Below, one piece after another: positions 60,359 through 64,000 of a stretch of DNA of 64,000 nucleotides. Source of the stretch: Prevotella sp. (GTDB lineage: Bacteria > Bacteroidota > Bacteroidia > Bacteroidales > Bacteroidaceae); the NCBI GenBank assembly GCA_017460515.1, contig JAFUAY010000032.1, positions 1-64,000 of the forward strand. Reading direction: 5' to 3'. The position numbers and the translations under genes were made by a program. Under the pieces are notes generated by a model, which searched no databases, was not told the origin of the DNA, and was given only the letters and a program-made list of their open reading frames with translations. The first letter of the stretch is position 1, and each line of letters begins with the position of its first letter.

Positions 60359-61034
60359 CTGCCAGTCGCTGCTTGTAGGCTTTTTTCAGGCGGCGAAGGG
60401 CTCTGTTACGGATCTGACGGACGCGTTCGCGCTTCAGTTGCATATCTTCAGCTATCTCAGCCATCGTGAGATGATCCTGTTCGATGCCGAAATAGGCGGT
60501 AATCACCTTGAGCTCACGCACATCGAGTGAACGCAAGGCGTACTCCACAGCTGCTGCAACGGAAGAGTTGTACACACGGGAATCAGCCAAGGGGGAATTG
60601 GCATCTGCAAGGACAGACAACAGACTCATATTGGCACGACCACCCAACGGGGCATCGACAGAACGCGACTGTCCGTCACGGGCGTTCTCAACACGCTGCT
60701 CGGCAGTCTCCAGTTTCAGGGCTTTCTCAATCTGCTGGCGCACGAAGACTACAGCATAGTTGACAAAGCGCAAACCACGACTTCCATCAAATTTCGATGC
60801 TGCTTTCATCAGTCCGATGTTTCCCTCACTGACCAGATCATCCATCGACAAGCCCTTGCCCTGATACTGACGGGCAATGGCAACGACAAAGCGCAGATTG
60901 GCCTCAATGAGTTTATTGAGTGCCCGCTCGTCGCCAGCCTGTATACGTGAAGAGAGGCGGCACTCCTCTTCTGCAGTGAGAAGAGAAGTGCGACCAATCT
61001 CGTCTAAATAGATATTTAATGCGTTATCAATCAT
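60348..61034 (-). CDS. Group-2-like sigma-70 factor lacking region 3
   Basis: A 228-residue sigma factor. The start, region 1.2 (ALNIYLDEIGRTSLLTAEEE), region 2 (NLRFVVAIARQYQGKGLSMDDLVSEGNIGLMKAASKFD, then LRFVNYAVVFVRQQI) and region 4 (MAEIAEDMQLKRERVRQIRNRALRRLKK) are clear. Between ALKLETAEQ (about 113) and SVDAPL there are only about 11 residues, where primary sigma factors have roughly 60, so domain 3 is missing. The Trp pair of region 2.3 that opens the -10 element is replaced by Val96-Phe97. It lies 27 bp after a POT transporter gene, probably in one transcript with it. Confidence 0.85.
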   Translation of the reverse strand: MIDNALNIYLDEIGRTSLLTAEEECRLSSRIQAGDERALNKLIEANLRFVVAIARQYQGKGLSMDDLVSEGNIGLMKAASKFDGSRGLRFVNYAVVFVRQQIEKALKLETAEQRVENARDGQSRSVDAPLGGRANMSLLSVLADANSPLADSRVYNSSVAAAVEYALRSLDVRELKVITAYFGIEQDHLTMAEIAEDMQLKRERVRQIRNRALRRLKKAYKQRLAAIS

Positions 61035-61061
61035 GATTGAAGGAGTAAAGGGGTGAAGGAG

Positions 61062-62570
61062 TTAGCAGACCTTCTCCAGTCGCTTCATGATGGTAAACAT
61101 GAAGAGAGCTGCCAGCACACACAGACAGGCAAAAACAGCCCATACCGTCCAGAGAGGCAGGTCGCCCCAGAGGATGCCACCCACCATCACCAGCTGATTG
61201 CCAATGGCGGTAGACACAAACCATCCACCCATGCAGGCGCCTTTGTACTTGGGAGGTGCCACCTTCGACACGAATGAGATGCCCATCGGAGAGAGCAACA
61301 GCTCGCCAAACGTGAGGACGAGATAGGTAGAGATGAGCCAGTAGGACGACACGCGGGGAGCTGCCTCACCCAGCGCAGCCTGCTCGTTGGGAGAAGGAAG
61401 GGTAAAAGATGCATAGAGCATCAGACAGAAGGCTACAGCTGCCACAATCATACCATAGGCAATCTTACGGGGTGCCTTCGGTTCCTTGTTGCGAGCTGCC
61501 AACCAACCAAAGATGGCCAGCGAGACAGGGGTCAAGGCTACGACATAGAAGGGATTGAACTGCTGGAAGATAGGAGCTTTCACCTCAACAGCGCCATCCA
61601 GTACACCGTAGTTATAACCCAGGAAAGCAAGGGCGGCAACAATCACCAGAGCAGCAATACCCTTGCTCTGGGCGGTCTTGCCCTGGAAGAGTGAGAACGA
61701 GGCATACACCATAAATATAATAGCCACGAGATTCCACACGTTGAAAGCCATCGCCTTCAGACCCTCAGCACTGGTCTCGTTGTACTCGTTGGCGAAATAG
61801 GTCAGCGAGAGACCGTTCTGATGGAACGACATCCAGAAGAAGGCTACTACGGCAAACACAAGGCCAAGGGCAATGAGGCGTTCTTTGGTCTGAGCAGGCG
61901 TCAGGTCGTCAACGACAGCAGCATCGCCAGCCTTCTTCTTGCCACCCTCCACATGACGGAAGGTGCTGCGGGAAGCATAGTAGATGGCGATAGAAAGGAT
62001 AAGCGACGCACAGGCCACAGCAAAAGCAAAGTGGTAGGAGTCGTTCTCGCTGACACCCATAGACTGTCCCCACTCCATGATGCGGATGGCGGCAGTAGGT
62101 GCAAACAATGCACCGATATTGATAGCCATATAGAAAATGGAGAAGCCTGCGTCGCGCTTGTCGGCATACTGAGGATCATTGTAGAGATCGCCCACCATCA
62201 CCTGCAGGTTGCCCTTGAACAGGCCCGTACCAAAGCCAATTGAGATCAGGGCTGCAAGCATCACCATGAGGGCGAAAGAATCACCGCCCAGGGGCACTGA
62301 CAGCAACAGGTAGCCAGCAAACATAATAAGGATACCCGTGGTGACCATCTTGCCGAATCCGAACTTATCGGCCATGAATCCGCCTATCAGGGGGAAGAAA
62401 TACACAAACATCAGGAACGAACTGTAGATGATACCGGCTGTACCAGGATCGAGTCCGTAGTTTGCTCTTAAAAACAGGGCGAAGACGGCCAGCATCGTGT
62501 AGTAGCCGAAGCGTTCGCCGGTATTGGCAAGTGCCAACGCATAAAGACCTTTCGGTTGTCCTTCGAACAT
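61062..62570 (-). CDS. POT-family proton-coupled oligopeptide transporter
   Basis: A 502-residue inner-membrane protein with 14 or so hydrophobic segments, a member of the PTR/POT branch of the major facilitator superfamily. It takes up di- and tripeptides with protons. The signature PTR region GERFGYYTM (18-26) is present, but the first Glu of the ExxER motif is Asn16. Other family segments are FFPLIGGFMADKFGFGKMV and GTGLFKGNLQVMVGDLY. It stands between a PorT-like gene (21 bp upstream) and the sigma gene (27 bp downstream). Confidence 0.9.
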   Translation of the reverse strand: MFEGQPKGLYALALANTGERFGYYTMLAVFALFLRANYGLDPGTAGIIYSSFLMFVYFFPLIGGFMADKFGFGKMVTTGILIMFAGYLLLSVPLGGDSFALMVMLAALISIGFGTGLFKGNLQVMVGDLYNDPQYADKRDAGFSIFYMAINIGALFAPTAAIRIMEWGQSMGVSENDSYHFAFAVACASLILSIAIYYASRSTFRHVEGGKKKAGDAAVVDDLTPAQTKERLIALGLVFAVVAFFWMSFHQNGLSLTYFANEYNETSAEGLKAMAFNVWNLVAIIFMVYASFSLFQGKTAQSKGIAALVIVAALAFLGYNYGVLDGAVEVKAPIFQQFNPFYVVALTPVSLAIFGWLAARNKEPKAPRKIAYGMIVAAVAFCLMLYASFTLPSPNEQAALGEAAPRVSSYWLISTYLVLTFGELLLSPMGISFVSKVAPPKYKGACMGGWFVSTAIGNQLVMVGGILWGDLPLWTVWAVFACLCVLAALFMFTIMKRLEKVC

Positions 62571-62591
62571 TTTCTTTAAGTTTTTAGGTTA

Positions 62592-63344
62592 TTATTTAAT
62601 TTTCGGGTTGTCTGTTTTCTGTAAATCGAAGAGATAGGTCAGCTTCACAACAATATTAGTCAGGTTGGAACGACCAAAATAGTCGCGCTTCGAGTTACGG
62701 TAGAGATCGCCCAGACCGTAGTAATAACGGGCTTCAAGCATGAAATGGCCCACCTTCCGGTGAGAGAACTCCAGTCCTGCGCCTGCAGAGATACCATAGT
62801 CCACCTTGCGCTCAACAGACATCGTGTCCTGAGCCACAATCTTGGAGGTGCGCTGTGCGGAATTGCGCTGAGAGAACTCAAAGTTCGACTTAGTCTTCTC
62901 GCCCAGATAGAAACCAACCTGCGGACCTGCCTGCACGAAGAACTGAAGACCACGTCGTTCACGTCCCCACCCCATGCGGGCAAAAACGGGAATCTGCAGA
63001 TAATAGATAGAACGCTCATACTTCTCAGGACGACCTGTAACACTGTTGATAACGGGCTGGTCATCGGGGGTGAGCAAATCTTCCTTCCACCCCACCCTCG
63101 CGAGGTTGAGCTCAGCAGATACCGCACAGATACTATTGAAATATTTCTCACAGGTGTAACGGGCTGCCAGACCAGCCATCAGACCATCGTACATTTTCTG
63201 AGGCACTTCAGGCATAAACCCCACGTTGCTCAGCAGATAGCCCACGCCACCGCCTACGGCAAAGTCATTACGATACTCGCCAACCTGAGCACGGGCAGCG
63301 CTTAGCGACAGCATGAGACTAAGGAGTACTAAAACGATACGCAT
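62592..63344 (-). CDS. PorT-like outer-membrane beta-barrel protein
   Basis: A 250-residue exported protein with a signal peptide (MRIVLVLLSLMLSLSAARAQ). Eight or more amphipathic strands (FAVGGGVGYLLSNVGF, YYLQIPVFARMGWG, FFVQAGPQVGFYLGEK, YGISAGAGLEFSHRKVGHFMLEARYYYGLGDLY) make a small barrel of the PorT/OmpW-like outer-membrane family. An upstream Met in frame (63386) would lengthen it past the preceding stop. Function not specific; it lies in a run with a binding protein gene and the peptide transporter. Confidence 0.85.
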   Translation of the reverse strand: MRIVLVLLSLMLSLSAARAQVGEYRNDFAVGGGVGYLLSNVGFMPEVPQKMYDGLMAGLAARYTCEKYFNSICAVSAELNLARVGWKEDLLTPDDQPVINSVTGRPEKYERSIYYLQIPVFARMGWGRERRGLQFFVQAGPQVGFYLGEKTKSNFEFSQRNSAQRTSKIVAQDTMSVERKVDYGISAGAGLEFSHRKVGHFMLEARYYYGLGDLYRNSKRDYFGRSNLTNIVVKLTYLFDLQKTDNPKIK

Positions 63345-63366
63345 CACTTCTTTCCTGTAGAAGACA

Positions 63367-64000
63367 TTAGTAATTGACTGATTCAATTTTGTGGTCGGGC
63401 ATGTAGTGGATGAACATAAAGGCTTTGTTCATCATGCCACCATTGCCAATGCGTTCGAACTTCAGCGGCGTCTGAACAGGAGTGATATCCAGGCTACCAG
63501 GAATGCCATCGAAGCTCTTACCGTACTTATGCAGTCCACGCAGGAAGAAATAGGCATGATCGAAGCCTGTCAGGGCGAAACGAGGCAGTGACTGCATCAT
63601 GTCCTGATGAAAGTTCCAGCGGTACTTCAACTGCAAGCGCTCGGTAGCTGCTGACAGCACGTTGGTATAGAAAGTGGTGGGGATATACACATTGTAACGG
63701 TAGAAATTGTCCAGTTGATAAGCTGCATACATCAGCCAGTCGGTATAGCCGAACATCGCAATATGGACATCGGGATTATTGGAGGCTACATCGCTCAGGC
63801 GACCAAAGGCAGACAACAGCTGGGGAGAACGCTGGCTGTTCAGCACCACGATATTCTTCTTGTTGGAATCGAAGGCACGACGAAAATCCTCATCGCTCGA
63901 CGCCTTCAGACTAGTAATATTATAGCTGATGCCACGTTGGTCGAGCGCACGACGCAACTGTGACGTAAACAGTGCCTTGGTACTCAGCGAATCGGAACAG
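63367..64000 (-). CDS. C-terminal part of a periplasmic-binding-type protein, cut by the window edge
   Basis: At least 210 residues are seen, and the frame stays open to the edge. It has a type-1 periplasmic-binding-protein-like layout (NIVVLNSQRSPQLLSAFGRL, HIAMFGYTDWLMY, VYIPTTFYTN, RFALTGFDHAYFFLRGLHKYG). In Bacteroidota such domains often follow LysM domains in cell-wall-associated proteins; the N-terminus that would show this is outside the window. It lies 22 bp upstream of the PorT-like gene. Confidence 0.7.
   Translation of the reverse strand, partial: CSDSLSTKALFTSQLRRALDQRGISYNITSLKASSDEDFRRAFDSNKKNIVVLNSQRSPQLLSAFGRLSDVASNNPDVHIAMFGYTDWLMYAAYQLDNFYRYNVYIPTTFYTNVLSAATERLQLKYRWNFHQDMMQSLPRFALTGFDHAYFFLRGLHKYGKSFDGIPGSLDITPVQTPLKFERIGNGGMMNKAFMFIHYMPDHKIESVNY

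Overview
The window reads as chromosome of a Bacteroidota member, most likely Prevotellaceae-like (Bacteroidales). Reasons visible in the sequence: about two dozen upstream regions carry the Bacteroidota -7 element TAnnTTTG, several with TTTG 19-21 nt upstream; Shine-Dalgarno sites are essentially absent; family-typical proteins occur (DUF5723, DUF4421, PorT-like barrel, BspA-type leucine-rich protein and a glycoside hydrolase with Prevotella-type C-terminal sorting tails, ECF sigma/anti-sigma/receptor set, EF-G2 paralogue). No rRNA, tRNA, insertion sequence, prophage or CRISPR array was recognised. Taxonomy is an inference.

Layout. 1-6.2 kb (minus): DUF5723 outer-membrane protein, menB, an EF-G paralogue with altered GTPase motifs, a membrane protein. 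6.3-21.6 kb (plus): hemW, two tandem acyl-CoA synthetases, a Gfo/Idh oxidoreductase, DUF4421, DUF1460 and DUF1232 proteins, gyrA, two TPR proteins, a phosphohexomutase. 21.7-25.4 kb (minus): an orphan sensor kinase with a solute-binding sensor, a small secreted protein, a membrane-spanning regulator with a cytoplasmic HTH. 26-32.3 kb: BspA-type protein, NhaC antiporter, and a convergent large GH5-GH43 enzyme. 32.4-38.6 kb: paired deoxynucleoside kinases, XRE-cupin regulator with acyl-CoA synthetase, menA facing an HD hydrolase across interlocked promoters, guanine deaminase. 38.6-46.2 kb: RluA-type pseudouridine synthase with a coupled 49-residue membrane peptide, then a six-gene efflux operon (TolC, MacA-like adaptor, ATPase, permease, LytS-type kinase, LytTR regulator). 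46.2-53.4 kb: alarmone-hydrolase-like HD protein, EEP nuclease/phosphatase, secreted aminopeptidase C, dapA, and uxuA-uxuB for hexuronate catabolism. 53.4-58.9 kb: repeat-rich decayed region, Crp/Fnr regulator, frameshifted outer-membrane receptor with its FecR-like anti-sigma and ECF sigma. 59.2-64 kb: Rid/chorismatase-like protein, then a minus-strand run of binding protein, PorT-like barrel, POT transporter and a sigma factor lacking region 3.

The least explained signal is a family of intergenic tandem arrays with a strict 22-bp period, often resolved into 11-bp half-units, at four places (1767-1854, 25665-25897, 53538-53713, 53774-53839). Their sequences differ but the period is constant, and a 17-base core is identical in two arrays 52 kb apart. 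Shorter-period relatives (7-bp and 8-bp units) start immediately after two stop codons and form an in-frame insert in the glycoside hydrolase. Other points for a second look are the EF-G paralogue lacking the catalytic His, the interlocked menA/HD promoters, the sigma factor without region 3, and the signal-peptide stub that runs into a 22-bp array.
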